From Tupaia tana (lineage: Eukaryota; Chordata; Mammalia; Scandentia; Tupaiidae): a DNA stretch of 64,000 nt. How positions within the stretch are numbered: the first letter of the stretch is position 1; each line of letters starts with the position of its first letter. Positions 35,156-46,271 of the stretch are shown here, piece after piece. Made by a program: the position numbers and the translations under genes. The DNA lies in NCBI GenBank assembly GCA_026018925.1, contig JAKSZU010000162.1, positions 354,681 through 418,680 on the forward strand, in the 5' to 3' direction. The notes beneath the pieces are model-generated. The model searched no databases. It saw nothing but the letters and a program-made list of their open reading frames with translations, and had not been told where the DNA came from.

Positions 35156-35577
35156 ATATAGAGAAAAGCTTATTATTCCCAGTAAATTATTATTCAATGA
35201 ATGAATAAATAAAAAACCCAAGATGCTCTGCTTCCTGTTTGTTAATTGTAGGGAACCCATTTTTTCTCTTTTATACATGCTGTTGTTTTTCAGTTTCTAT
35301 TTCGGTGACTATTCAATATTTAAATAAAGGATATTTTCTCTAAGAATGTAATAATCCTTTAAGTATTCAGTGTTAGATGAAGTTTAATCTCATGTGTGTG
35401 CGTGGTACACAGGGTTATAATTTTGTACCCACCTTCAGGGTTTCCTAGCAGATGATTGTACAATTTAGTAAAACACACATCGATTTCTGAAGTTTGTCAC
35501 CTGAACCTCCCTACTTTTGAATTCAGTTATTTAAGTGCTTTTGAGATATTCATTTATCTCTAGGGATGATGATAAAT
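35156..35577. other. Intervening AT-rich sequence
   Basis: Nothing recognised. Confidence 0.5.
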
Positions 35578-35591
35578 TTCTACTGGTTTCA

Positions 35592-35852
35592 GGACCAGCA
35601 GTTGGTGTAATGGCTATGTCGCTGAACTCCCATGTAGTTGACCGTGGTTCAAGTCCTGGACCTGGTGGCTTAAACTCATGCCGGGTGTGTGTGCGTGCGT
35701 GCCCAAGATCCTGAGAGGAGAATGGAGGAGAAGAGATTGTGGCATGGTTATGCCCCCTGTGGGGTGATTTCTTGCTTTCTGTCTTTCTGTCTCTCTCCGT
35801 CTTTCTGGTGATTTCACGCACCCTATGATAAAAATTTCTCAAAAAAAATTTT
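35592..35852 (+). mobile_element. tRNA-derived SINE with target-site duplication
   Basis: Complete copy starting GGACCAGCAGTTGGTG. CTACTGGTTTCA precedes it and CTACTGGTCTCA follows its tail, a 12-bp duplication with one later change. Confidence 0.92.
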
Positions 35853-36135
35853 TTTTCCTACTGGTCTCACTCTGCCCCTTTAGTTATTTGTAGAATGCAT
35901 TTGTAGGATGTCCTGAGATTCAAGCCATTTGTACCAGGGCTTGAAATACTAATTACCCCACATGTTCCCCTCTGGTTCTCCTTAACTACTTGCTCTAATC
36001 TGCTAGACAAACTAACAGCCACAGCAGGGGAGGTCAAATATCAGCATCACTCCCATATGACAACTTCAAATAGCAGGCCCTCAGGAGTACCTTGATAATC
36101 CTGGATCTATAGTGAAAAATCAAATCCCAGGGATG

Positions 36136-36383
36136 GGGAACCAGCAGTTAGTGTAATGGCTATGTCGCTGGACTCCCACGTAGTCAACCGCGGTTCGCGT
36201 CCTGGACCCGGTGGCTTAAAACTCACGCCGGGCACGTGTGCCTGCGTGCCCAAGATCCTTAGAGGAGAATGGAGGAGAAGGGATTGCGGCGTGACCATCT
36301 CCCCTGAGGGGTGATTTCTCACTTTCTGTCTCTATGTCTCTCTCTGTCTGTCTGGCAAGTGCACGCGCCCTATAGCAAAAATA

Positions 36384-36433
<50 letters not shown>
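36136..36433 (+). mobile_element. tRNA-derived SINE whose tail is a TA microsatellite
   Basis: Starts GGGGAACCAGCAGTTAGTG. The body ends at TATAGCAAAAA and runs straight into (TA)n at about 36,386-36,433. TCCCAGGGATG flanks both ends (36,125-36,135 and 36,434-36,444), so the TA array replaced the A tail. Confidence 0.92.
36386..36433. repeat. (TA)n microsatellite in a SINE tail
   Basis: About 24 TA units with no interruption, located between the SINE body and its downstream target-site duplication. Confidence 0.95.
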
Positions 36434-36437
<4 letters not shown>

Positions 36438-36444
36438 AGGGATG

Positions 36445-36738
36445 TGTAGACCTACAGATGCGATTTCTGACTTTGACAACCAGAGAAGCATGTGGCCGCC
36501 ATATGGCTTACCCTCTGTCAGCAGTGTCACCACCTCCCCCCTTCTCACCCCTCCATGCACACATTGCTGAAATTTTCCTGAGGATAAGATCGCTAATGGC
36601 AAGCCAGCTTGCCATTCTTCCTAATAAACTCAGCACAGCAGTAGTATTTCAGTCTTAAGCTTCCCTGTACGTGCCAGGGACCAACAAAGTGTCTGTTCCA
36701 CTCTCTTTGATGACTTAGTGCTCAGATTGATCCCAAAA
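36445..36738. other. Intervening sequence
   Basis: Nothing recognised. Confidence 0.45.
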
Positions 36739-36742
36739 GGCA

Positions 36743-36753
<11 letters not shown>

Positions 36754-36777
<24 letters not shown>

Positions 36778-37026
36778 AAGAGGCTTTTGCTATAGGGCAT
36801 GTGTGCTCCCCAGAAAGACAGAGAGAGTCAGAAAGACAGAAAGTGAGAAATCGCCTCCCAGGAGGGATGGCCACACCACAATCCCTTCTCCTCCATCTCC
36901 TCTTGGAATTCTGGGCATATACACACAGATGCCTGGCATGAGTTTAAGCCACCGGGTCTGGGACTCGAACCATGGTTGACTACATGAGAGTCCAGTGACA
37001 TAGTCATTATGCCAACTGCTGGACCT
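36754..37026 (-). mobile_element. tRNA-derived SINE with target-site duplication
   Basis: Reverse copy. The tail is a TTC microsatellite plus T-run. GGCAAAGGTTTTCTT (36,739) and GGCAAAGATTTTCTT (37,027) flank it, a 15-bp duplication with one difference. Confidence 0.9.
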
Positions 37027-37041
37027 GGCAAAGATTTTCTT

Positions 37042-38050
37042 TGGGCAACATCATTTCCTAGGTATGTTCAATCGTGATGAAATCATGAAAGACATAATAC
37101 TTTTAAGATTTTTATTTTCTGGGTGAGTAAAATAGGAGAAAAACATTCTTTCTTTGGGGCTATCTGGTAACTTCACTGTGAAGGGAGGAATAGGCCTGTT
37201 TCTACTTGTTTTGAGCAAATCCATATGTGCCAGTCCTTGCCACACTGGCCAATGAGAGAGCTGGATTTCACTGGTGTGCTCTAAGATGTAGTCAGATCAC
37301 CTGCCGTTTCTATTACTAGATTCTATGCAGGTATATTCTCTTTCTTCTATTTTTCACTTCGTGTTTTTGAAAGACTGTCTCTAATCAATGGAGATGCTCT
37401 ATTTTCTGTCTAGTCCATCTATAGTAATCTAGCCAAAGCTAACAGGAAATTCTCCTGGAAATATGATCACTAATGAATACCAAAACCAAGTCCGACCCAT
37501 TAAGGAAAGTCGTTAGGAAGGCACCCTATTGTGTGCAGGTATGCGCGGTCCCCCCCCAGCAAGGACTTTTCTATTTTTATGAGTCTTTGTCAAATTTAAA
37601 GTATGCCTACCTTTTAAAACAAAAATATCAAAGAGTTGGTTAGTAGCCAGGCTGCTCTATAAGTAGGTATTTTAAAAATTATTCTTCATGGAACTCCAAG
37701 ATGACTTTCTGAAACAAGCGGCCTAGACATATCAGTAAGAGTACCTCTTCAATTTGCATAAATAAATAAGTAGAAAGTAAGAAATACCACGGATACTTTC
37801 TAGTGAGTTACACGGAGACACCATAGGTAAGTAGGTGTGCATAGAAGTGTGGGGGTGGACATACGTGTAACGTGTCAGCTGTGGACAAACTGCTAAATGG
37901 GAAGTGTACGAGGTGGCCTGTGTCATAGCCTCCCTTCAGGAAGGCCTGTTCTCATCACGGCTGGAATGCCGGTAGTGTAAGCTGTTCCTTCCCTCTTCCT
38001 TCTCAACCTTTGTGTTTCTTTCCTTTTCAAAAGATGATTGATTTAATTTT
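37042..38050. other. Intervening sequence, no recognised feature
   Basis: About 1 kb without a recognisable repeat or conserved reading frame. Confidence 0.5.
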
Positions 38051-38054
38051 CTTT

Positions 38055-38102
38055 ATTCTTATTATTTTAAAATTTGCTATATGGCATGTGTTCTCACCAG
38101 AG

Positions 38103-38133
<31 letters not shown>

Positions 38134-38232
38134 AAGAGAGGGAAAAATGAGAAAACAAGCCACCAGGTCTGGGACTTGAACTACAGTCGGCCATGTGGGA
38201 GTCTAGCGCTTAGAAACCATGCCACCTGTGTT
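38055..38232 (-). mobile_element. Short older SINE variant
   Basis: Reverse remnant: TTTGCTATATGGCATGTG, an (AG)n tract at 38,111-38,133, AAGCCACCAGGTCTGGGAC and a head ending ATGCCACCTG. The middle GGAGAATGGAGGAG block is missing, as in the copy at 58,205-58,384, so a shorter subfamily may exist. Confidence 0.7.
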
Positions 38233-38760
38233 TCTTAACTGAGGTCACAGTCACAGCAAGTCCTTACACAGTGTCACCACTTGTGGGTCACTGTGTCACT
38301 GTAAGCAGACCAACCCACTTAACTCTCGCAGTGACTCTGTCACAGGGTTTTCAGCACCCCACCCCCCGCACCTGACCTTCAAACACCTTTTCTTTCCCTT
38401 CCCTCTAATTTCATGCAACTCTGACTGTAGGTGAGCTCCTCTCTTTGTTCTGTTCTCATGTTCATACTTTTCATTTTACTTTTTTCTGACTCATCCTCCC
38501 TATTCATGTCCCAACCATCTTCTTGACACTTCTTTTCTTCTCTTTATGTCATATTTTTTCAGGATTTTCACTTTTCCCCAAATCCTTGGCTGGCAGTTTC
38601 CTGGCTGGGTTGTGAGCTCTCAGCTGAGGGTAGGTAAGCCTGGGAAGCCTGAGGGCATGGAGCAAGCGCTGAGCCCACACTGTGCCAGCTGGGTTCAGAG
38701 GCAATCATTCAGTTTGCTCGCTATTTAGATTTGCAATCTGTGAGAAGTGAAGGCCCTGGT
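38233..38760. other. Intervening sequence
   Basis: No recognised gene. The right end (about 38,700-38,760) probably belongs to the MER5A-like element that continues after the next SINE. Confidence 0.4.
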
Positions 38761-38771
38761 GAGAAGTTCTT

Positions 38772-39031
38772 AGGGCTATGTCACTGAACTCCCATGTAAC
38801 TGACTGTGGTTCGAGTCCCAGACCCTGGTGCTTAAACTCATGCTGGGTGCATGTGCATGTGTGCCCAAGATCCCGAGAGGAGAATGGAGGAGATGGGGTT
38901 GTGGTGTGGTCATCCCCCCCTCCAGGGAGAGGGGTGATTTCTCACTTTCTGTCTCTCTGTCTCTGTCTTTCTGGCGAGTGCACGCCCTATAGCAAAAACC
39001 TCTCAAAAAATAAAATAAAATAATAAAAAAC
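38772..39031 (+). mobile_element. 5'-truncated tRNA-derived SINE with target-site duplication
   Basis: Begins inside the head at AGGGCTATGTCACTG, so about 20 bp including the A box are missing. GAGAAGTTCTT at 38,761-38,771 and 39,032-39,042 shows the truncation occurred at insertion, not later. Confidence 0.9.
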
Positions 39032-39042
39032 GAGAAGTTCTT

Positions 39043-39245
39043 TTGCAGCACACCTTCCCAGTAGAGATCTTGAGCCTGTGTCAGAGTCACTTGGAGGGCT
39101 TGTTAAAACAAGGGCCAGATGGCTCCACTCCAGAGATTCGGATTCTGTAAGCTGAGGGTGGGGCTCCTGAATTTGCAGTTCTCCCTGCTCCAGGGTTATC
39201 TGTCGCTGCAAGCGCAGAGTCCACTGTTTGGAGAGCACTGCTCTA
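39043..39245. mobile_element. MER5A-like hAT DNA transposon remnant
   Basis: The blocks GTCAGAGTCACTTGGAGGGC, TTGTTAAAACAAGG, GGTGGGGCTCCTGAATTTGC and GTTTGGAGAGCACTGCT match the MER5A consensus order as I know it. Fossil, non-coding. Split from its left part by the preceding SINE. Confidence 0.75.
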
Positions 39246-39713
39246 CCGTTCTTTCCATTCTTCTGATGCCTGGTTTAAATAATTCTGAAACAGTTCGAGG
39301 CCTATTGCGGGTATCTTTTCAGGAGCAAAGAACTGTAGGCAACTCCTGTTGGAGGACACTCACTCTGATGAATTCTTTCATGTGGATCAATAATGCCAAT
39401 TACTGTAGCTTTTTATAAAATCAACTTTGTAAAGCTTTCATCATTCTTACTTTTCCCCAGTGTAGATACATGAACTGAATTTAACAATCTGTATATATTT
39501 AAACTGGGAAGAACCTTGTCTCATTTAGACTTTGCTATGCAGGTTAACTTTTGGTTCATATAGTATTTACTTATTGAACGAAAGACATGTATTTATTTAG
39601 TACCTATGTGTGATATACTGTGCCAAGTGAATTAATGGGAGATACATTTAAAAATTATGTAACAGATCCAGAACTCAGGTTTTTTTGAGACTCTATAGGA
39701 AGATAAAGCAAAA
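39246..39713. other. Intervening sequence
   Basis: Nothing recognised. AT-rich. Confidence 0.5.
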
Positions 39714-39716
39714 CTG

Positions 39717-39990
39717 GGGCCAGCAGGTGGCATGGTGGCATGGTGGTTAAGGTGCTATATTCTTACATGGTCAGCTGCGGTTTCAGTTTCAGACCTAGCA
39801 GTGACTTGAAAGTCATGCCCATGCACATGCATGCATGCCAAATATGTTAGAAGGAGAATGGAGGAGAAGGGACTGTGGTGTGGCCATCCCCCCATGGGGA
39901 GTGATTTCTAGATTTCTCTCTCTCTCTCTCTCTCTCTCGCAAGCACACATATCCTGTGGCAAAACATTTTTAAAAATTAAAACAAACTCT
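39717..39990 (+). mobile_element. Older tRNA-derived SINE
   Basis: Head GGGCCAGCAGGTGGCATGG with a 10-bp duplication (GGCATGGTGG repeated). A (CT)n stretch at 39,915-39,938 replaces the usual GTCT-rich tract. CpG sites are mostly lost. Confidence 0.8.
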
Positions 39991-39991
39991 A

Positions 39992-40250
39992 GGACCAGCA
40001 GTTGGCATAATGGCTATGTTGCTGGACTCCCATATAGTTGACCATGGTTCGAGTCCCAGACCCAGTGGCTCAAACTCATGCTGGGCACGTGTGCATGCGT
40101 GCCCAAGATCCCGAGAGGATAATAGAGGAGAAGGGATTGGCGGTGTGGCCATCCCCCCTTGGGGGTGATTTCTCACTTTCTGTCTCTCTGGCGAGCATAC
40201 ACGCCCTGTAGAAAAACCTCTCCAATAAATAAATAAATAAATAAATAAAA
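39992..40250 (+). mobile_element. tRNA-derived SINE directly after the previous one
   Basis: Starts GGACCAGCAGTTGGCATAATG right at the A-rich tail of the older copy, a favoured L1 endonuclease target. The tail is (AAAT)n. Confidence 0.88.
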
Positions 40251-40497
40251 CTCATAGAAAAATAGAATATTTGGAACTGGAATGAACCAATTAAATACCA
40301 AGTACTGAGTAGCAATATAAAGTTGAAACAGCAATTTAAGAGGAAACAATTGAGTCAGTCATGTGTAACTGAAAAAAAAATTTAAATGACATAGATAATA
40401 ATTATTCCTTTGTGTATCAGCACCAAGCAAATAAATATTTTAAGTCTATGATACACAGTTACCACTTTATCTGTGCCCTCTTTTTGTCATCATTTGT

Positions 40498-40626
40498 TGG
40501 CTGATATGATTTTGGGCATGTGTGTACACGTACCAGGTGTGATTTTCAAGTCTCTGAGTCTGGGTCTAGAACCACAGTTGGCCACGTGGAAGTCCCATGC
40601 CTTAACAATCATGCCAACTACTGGCT
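40498..40626 (-). mobile_element. SINE head fragment
   Basis: Reverse piece with TGATTTTCAAGTCTCTGAG, ACCACAGTTGGCCACGTGG and head end CATGCCAACTACTGGC. Only the tRNA half remains. Confidence 0.65.
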
Positions 40627-40985
40627 TCAGTTTTGTTTTATCTTCCTACGGAGTTTCAAAGCAACTTGCGTTCTGGGTCTGTATCTCCTCTACTACAATT
40701 TAAGGCCTCAGGGCAGAGATAATGTCTCATACCTCATATTAACAGCATGTGATATAGCATAAGTCCTCACGTACTGTACAGTAAATTAATTCAGGTGAGC
40801 ATGTAAGGCATCAGCTGGCTGGGAAATGAAATAGCCACTAGGTCACATTTTTTTTTGAAACTTACATATATCAACCATATTAAAGATCCTAGCAAGAAGT
40901 AGCATCTAAGTCTCAGCATAAGGCCCTGTGTGTATTAGCATATACTGAGCTAGTTAACTCATCAGACAGGTGCTATTTATTGAAA
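40627..40985. other. Intervening sequence
   Basis: Nothing recognised. Confidence 0.45.
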
Positions 40986-40989
40986 GTCT

Positions 40990-41190
40990 ATCTGATGCAA
41001 TGATGCTTTGTCAACACTATTCATTTACTTACCCCCAATTGCAACATATTTGGGATATGAGGTGGGAAGTGCAGCACACAGTGATGAAGCGATTTGACTG
41101 AGGTCAGGTGACTGAGTTGGGATTCATACCTGAGCCACCCAGCTCCCAGGTCTGTGGTCTTGAGTTCTGTACATCACTTTACCTCACCAA
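40990..41190 (-). mobile_element. MIR-type SINE
   Basis: Reversed MIR features: CTGAGGTCAGGTGACTGAGT, then TTGGGATTCATACCTGAGCC, and a degraded CORE region to the left (ATTTATTGAAAGTCTAT). Ancient mammalian tRNA-derived SINE, strongly diverged. Confidence 0.7.
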
Positions 41191-41288
41191 AGGAATGCCC
41201 AGTACTGAGATGAGTGGTGCATATGGGTTTGGGGCTTTGTTCTGATCTAGAACTAAGTTTACAGTGATTCAAGTTTTAGTAGAGTGTT

Positions 41289-41545
41289 GGGCCAGCTGGT
41301 GGTGCAGTGTAGCTGAATGATCTGTGATACCAGACCCACATGGGAAGGTCCCAGGTTCATGCACTGAGGCCTTCCTGTGCACGCTGGATGCACACATGCC
41401 CTTGATCCTAGCTGGCTGAAGTTGGGATAGATCGTGGTATGAGGACCCAGATAGAAACACCTATTTCTCTTTCCTCTCTCTCTTTCTCTGCCTTTCTCTG
41501 CATGGAAAAAAATACACAAATAAAGTAAAAGTAGAAACAAAACCA
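41289..41545 (+). mobile_element. Diverged tRNA-type SINE, different subfamily
   Basis: Starts GGGCCAGCTGGTGGTGCAG, with a B-box-like GGTTCATGCACTGAG. The body lacks the GGAGAATGGAGGAG block but ends in the same CT-rich tract and A-rich tail. Probably an older relative of the main family. Confidence 0.65.
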
Positions 41546-41684
41546 AATTCTAACTGTGGATATAATGAGCCTAGTTTGATGCTAGTTTGAACAGAATACT
41601 GGAACTTGTGGATTGAACTCTGTAAACATATTTTTATAGTGTTAAAATATTAAGATCGACATTTTAATTCTTCATTGTCTGAGA

Positions 41685-41951
41685 TTTTTTTCTTTTCCTG
41701 GAGAGGTTTTCACTATACGGCACGTGCGCTTGCCAAACAGACAGAGAGAGACAGAGAGACAGAAAGTGAGAAATCACCCCCCAGGGGGGATGGTCATGCC
41801 ACAATCCCTTCTCCTCTATTCTCCTCTCGGGATCTTGGGCACGCACGCACACGCACCCGTCGTGAATTTTAAGCCACCGGGTCTGGGACACAAACCGCAG
41901 TCGACTACGTGGGAGTCCAGCAACATAGCCATTACGCTAACTGCTGGTCCC
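41685..41951 (-). mobile_element. tRNA-derived SINE, near full length
   Basis: GGAGAGGTTTTCACTATACGG at the left, head ending CTGCTGGTCCC at the right. Full body present with moderate CpG decay. Confidence 0.88.
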
Positions 41952-42273
41952 TTAACCTGTTTTTGTAAATGAATTGTCGATCTTATAGTTTTCTTCTTGC
42001 AACCAGATAATGCTTTCATGCACTATTTCTTGAGAGCTCATCTGGAGATTCTAACAGGGGAGTGAAGCTACTCAGAAACACTTGACCAAAGAGTGGTGCT
42101 TCTCTGCCAGAGAAAGTTGTCCTCTTCCACTTAGAGGGAGAGTACAGCTTCAGGGGGACCATATAAGGAGCAGTAAGGTAGGAAGGAGACACCTGCCTTA
42201 CCAGTCAAATAAACCCTGGCATGACAGATGTCACAGTCAGATCACCCTCCGTCATTCTCACATCCTCCTGCAC

Positions 42274-42317
<44 letters not shown>

Positions 42318-42474
42318 CTGGACACTGGTGCTACCAAAGCATGCATGGGATGCGTGGCACAGGGAAGGTTAGAGCTTTGCCTTGATCCAGCACTGATGTG
42401 CTTAAATAAATTCAACTTTAAATCATATGAATCAGTCTTAGCAATAGTCTATCCTTCTGTGAGCTTCTATAGGA
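41952..42474. other. Intervening sequence with (TG)n
   Basis: Unrecognised apart from a TG dinucleotide repeat at 42,279-42,316. Confidence 0.55.
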
Positions 42475-42727
42475 CTTTTTTAATTGCTAGAGAGTGCATG
42501 TGCTCACCAGAGAGAGGTGGAGAGACAGAAAAAGAGAGAGAAGGAGAAAGTATCTCTCAATAGGATGTGGTCATGCCACAATCCCTTCTCCATTTCTCCA
42601 TCCTGTTGGGATCTGAGGCATGCAAGCACATGCACCAGGTGTGTTTTTCATCAGGGCTGGGATCTGAACCATGGTCAGCCATGTGGGATCTGACTCCCTT
42701 AACCTATGGGGCTATGGGGCTGACCCA
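42475..42727 (-). mobile_element. Old tRNA-derived SINE
   Basis: Reverse copy with TGCTAGAGAGTGCATGTGC, CCACAATCCCTTCTCC and a degraded head with GAACCATGGTCAGCCATG ending CTGACCC. CpG-depleted. Confidence 0.72.
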
Positions 42728-42952
42728 AGCTTCCACAGGACTTTTATTATTCCTGTTATATATCCAGCATAGCAGGGCAGAAATATTTGTTCAGCAAATG
42801 AATGGAAAATGTCTGGGGAGAATTCTGTGTCACCTGGAATTCACAAGCAGACATTTCTTATTTAATGTAATTGCAGTAACGATCAAAGTAGGACTAATGA
42901 CAGTTGTCATATATTTTCCAATCTCCTCCTTAAAGCCACATTTCACTTGGGG

Positions 42953-42953
<1 letters not shown>

Positions 42954-43048
<95 letters not shown>
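42954..43048. repeat. Compound (TG)n(GA)n microsatellite
   Basis: About 20 TG units followed by about 27 GA units with no interruption. The purine run on one strand could form triplex-type structures. Confidence 0.97.
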
Positions 43049-43051
<3 letters not shown>

Positions 43052-43487
43052 CACACATACGTGAAAATGGGTCAAATTTATATGAACAATCATTAACTTA
43101 CAAAGGAAATCATAACCTAGGGCAGGTACACGTATTTCAAATTAATCTCCATTTGAACATATGTGGAAGTTTCTCTTGAACATGGCTTTTATTCATTTCA
43201 ATAATCTCGAGTGCATTTATTTAGTCTATGTAGAACTGGTAGCTGAAATTGCATGGTAGGAGAGTAAAATCAAAGGCTAGTTCTTCCAATTCCTTGAAGT
43301 ACACAGTTTAAGAAGAAACGGCTCTGGAGGCTGGACGCCAAGTGGAAGGTCTCGATTTGGCACTCAGTCGACCTGAGCATGCTGGGTGCAATGTGCTTGT
43401 GTTCCTCACTGACTGGGGGTTAGGGCAGGTGATTGGGACATGCCAAATACCTACCTCTGTCTCTATCCCTTTTCCTCTGCTATGCAT
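43049..43487. other. Intervening sequence
   Basis: Mostly unrecognised. About 43,325-43,470 has weak SINE-like wording (GGTCTCGATTTGGCACTCAG and a CT-rich end) but is too degraded to call. Confidence 0.4.
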
Positions 43488-43770
43488 TGGATAATGGCTT
43501 GCCCTGCAAGTGTTAAGGTATTGAAATTTGGTCCCTAAGCAATGGCATTGGGAGGTGGTGAGACCTTTAAGAGGAAGACCCACCTGGAGTGTAAGCAGGC
43601 AGCATCCAGTCACCTGAGAACTCGGGAAGGACTAATAGAGGGAGAAAAAATCTGTCCTCCTCCCCTACCCTTGGACTCTCTAGTCACCAGAGTTGGGAGC
43701 CAAATTACCTTCTGTTCATGAATTGCCTAGTGTCAGGTATTCTGTTTAGCAGCATAACAGTGGGCTAACC
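43488..43770 (+). repeat. 5' LTR of a MaLR (MST/THE1-type) element
   Basis: Starts TGCTATGCATTGGATAATGG and has GGCATTGGGAGGTGGTGAGA. It ends in GTCAGGTATTCTGTTTAGCA followed by GCATAACAGTGGGCTAAC. This order of blocks is characteristic of MaLR LTRs. Degenerate and without a working promoter that I can see. Confidence 0.7.
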
Positions 43771-44714
43771 CGGGCATGGCGAGCAGGGCTGTGTTGCTGT
43801 GTGGGTATATGAAAGCGTGGAATTGGCTTTGCACCAGGTCACAGCAGAGGCTGCAGGAGCAGGCTAGGAGAAGCCTAGATCCTGGTGGAGGCTCAGAGGA
43901 AGGACAGTTTAGAAATAACCTGGAAATAGCTCTTGACAGATTGGATAAGTGCTCTGGCCACAGTGCTGACAGAGATATGGACAGAAAAAGCCTTACTGAG
44001 GAGGTGTCCAATATGGAAATGAGCAAATGATTGGAAGCTGGAGGAAAGGCCACCTTTGCATGAAATAGAAAAGAATTTGTCTAAGTTATGTCTATGCCCT
44101 AAGATGTTGTATGAGGCCAAACTTAGGAATGAGTAGTCTAAGGTTTCTAGCAATGGAAAGTGTTAGACAACAAAGTACCCAGAATGTTTGCTTGCTTCTC
44201 ACTGCATTTGGTGAAATGTGTGAGGAAAGGAAAACTTGGAAAACTCACAGCCTGGCCACGTAAAGAGCAAATAAGCGTGTTTGACCTAGAAGACAAGGAG
44301 GGTGCCAACCTACTGCTTGTAAAAAAATAAGAGCCCTGGTAGAAAGCCAGATGAAAAGAAGGAAATCGATGGGAAGAAAGTTGCAATTGCGCATCACGGA
44401 TCTTTAGGGCTGGCTCGCCCATCACAGGCCCAGAGGTCCTAGAGAGCAGCACGGTTTGCAGGAAAGGGCCAGGGCCAGGGCCACGCATGCCGCCCTGCAC
44501 ACCCCGAAGCTCGCTACAGCACAGTGCAGGGCCTGCTTGCTCTAGATGTGGCTGCCAGCCTCAGGTGCAGCTAATCCATAGTTCAGGGGGTGCAGGCTTC
44601 AGGCCGAGGCAGTGGCAGCAGCAGTGTCTGCACCCACGCGAGGCTACCTGGTGTTCATTCTGTGGGCGGGAAGAAGGCAAGAGCTGTGGGGCATGGCATC
44701 TTCTACCTAGGTTC

Positions 44715-44768
44715 TTTCCCTTTCCTTTCCTTTCCTTTCCTTTCCTTTCCTTTCCTTTCCTTTCCTTT
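44715..44768. repeat. (TTTCC)n microsatellite
   Basis: About ten pentanucleotide units at the A-tail end of the next SINE, likely derived from its reversed tail. Confidence 0.95.
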
Positions 44769-44799
44769 CTTTTCTTCTCTCCACCCCCCCACACACATA

Positions 44800-44812
44800 G
44801 TATGTGTGCTCG

Positions 44813-44860
<48 letters not shown>

Positions 44861-45040
44861 TGAGAAATCACCCCCCAGGAAGGACAGCCATGCCATAATC
44901 CCTTCTCTTGCATGCTTCTCTTAGGACTTTGGGTATACACACATGTGCCTGGCATGATTTGCAAGCCACCAGGTCTGGGACTCAAACTGCTGTCAACCAT
45001 GTGGAAGTCCAGTGCCATAACCACCACGCCACCTACCTAG
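44800..45040 (-). mobile_element. tRNA-derived SINE with expanded (AG)n tract
   Basis: The usual GACAGAGAGAGACAGA tract has become a pure (AG)n at 44,815-44,857. The rest of the body and a head ending CGCCACCTACCT are present. Inserted in the MaLR interior. Confidence 0.82.
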
Positions 45041-45564
45041 AGTTTAAAGGATGCGATGAACAGCCTGGGAGCTCAGGCAGAGACCTACCACAGGGGCAGC
45101 ACTGTAACAAGGGCTCCCGCTAGGACAGTGCCAGGAGGAAATGCAGGGCCCGAACAGAGAGGTCCCAGCAGGCTTGTATCCAGTGGAGACAGGCAGGCAG
45201 GACTGCCCTGGAGAGTTGGAACGGTGAAACCCCTGGCCGGGAGCGGCTGCCATCTGGGAAGGCTGGAGGCACTGGGCTCCAACATGAGCAGCCGTGTGAG
45301 GCGGCTGAGGCCAGCAAAGCCAGGGCGGGCTACCCAGGGTCTTGGGCCCAACCCAGTGGAAGATATGGGGCACAGAGTCAAAGGAGATTGTTCTCGCACT
45401 CTAAGATCCGATGGTGGGTTTTCAGATTCGCTTGGGGCTTGTTATTGCTTTTATTTTCTCCTGGTGTGGAATAGGAATTTTTACCTTGTGCATGCATCAG
45501 TATTATCTCTAGAGGTTGCCAACCCATATCCATTTTTTAGGACAAATTAAGACTCTTGAGACTA

Positions 45565-45946
45565 TTTTTTTTCTTTTTTTTCAGAGAGGTTTTTGCTATA
45601 GGGCACGTGCGTGCGCCAGAAAGACAGAGAGAGAGAGACAGAAAGTGAGAGATCACAGAGAGACAGAAAGGAGAAGGGAATGTGGTGTGGCCATCCCCAG
45701 GGGGGTTTTGCTATAGGGCGCATTGCTCACCAGAAACACAGAGAGAGACAGAGAGACAGAAAGCGAGAAATCACCCTCCGGGGGGATGGCCACACTGCAA
45801 TCCCTTCTCCTCCATTCTCCTCTCAGGATCTTGAGCACGCATGCACATGCACCCAGCATGAGTTTAAGCCACTGGATTCAGGACTTGAACCGAGGTCGAC
45901 TACATGGGAGCCCAGTGACATAGCCATTATACTAACTCCTGGTCCC
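45565..45946 (-). mobile_element. Partial plus complete SINE fused in the same orientation
   Basis: From the left: a full tail end (AGAGAGGTTTTTGCTATAGGG) and purine tract, a short body piece (GGAGAAGGGAATGTGG), then a second TTTTGCTATAGGGCGC start at about 45,707 leading into a complete body and head (CTCCTGGTCCC at 45,946). It reads as a 3'-end fragment fused to a full copy, by nested insertion, internal duplication or unequal exchange. Confidence 0.8.
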
Positions 45947-46211
45947 AAAATGTTATAAGTGGAAAAGATATGACCCTTGGAGGCTAGGGTTGAAACGGTA
46001 TGGTTTGGGTAATAGTTTGTCCCTCGAGGGTTCATGTGCTGGAATTTTGTCCTTAATGTATGGCATTGAGACCTGCCTTCAGTGTGGGCAGGCACCTTGC
46101 CAGACAAGATTGGCAGGTGTCAGCTGACTGGAACAGGGAGACCTGCCTTCTATGGGCACAGCATCCAATCAGCTGGGAGTATGGGAGAGACAGAGGAAAT
46201 AGAGAAGTCTG

Positions 46212-46214
<3 letters not shown>

Positions 46215-46269
<55 letters not shown>
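46215..46269. repeat. (CT)n microsatellite
   Basis: About 27 CT units inside the MaLR 3' LTR, immediately before the inserted LTR-like segment. Confidence 0.95.

Positions 46270-46271
<2 letters not shown>

Larger units (their letters stand above)
43771..45990 (+). pseudogene. Degenerate internal region of a MaLR endogenous retroviral element
   Basis: Non-autonomous retroviral relic. Blocks resembling MaLR internal sequence appear in order: GCTGACAGAGATATGGACAG (about 43,965), CCCATCACAGGCCCAGAGGT (about 44,418), GGCACAGAGTCAAAGGAGA (about 45,368) and the segment from GATTCGCTTGGGGCTTGT to GAATAGGAATTTTTACC (about 45,425-45,484). No intact gag-, pol- or env-like frame exists. Frames of 60-160 codons here are fragments. 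Two SINEs and microsatellites have inserted. Family assignment is from memory of the consensus. Confidence 0.65.

Noticed and set aside
44487-45550. GC-rich frames of 100-165 codons as a host gene
   Set aside because: The DNA matches MaLR internal blocks and a SINE. The frames run through microsatellites and have no start or splice context.
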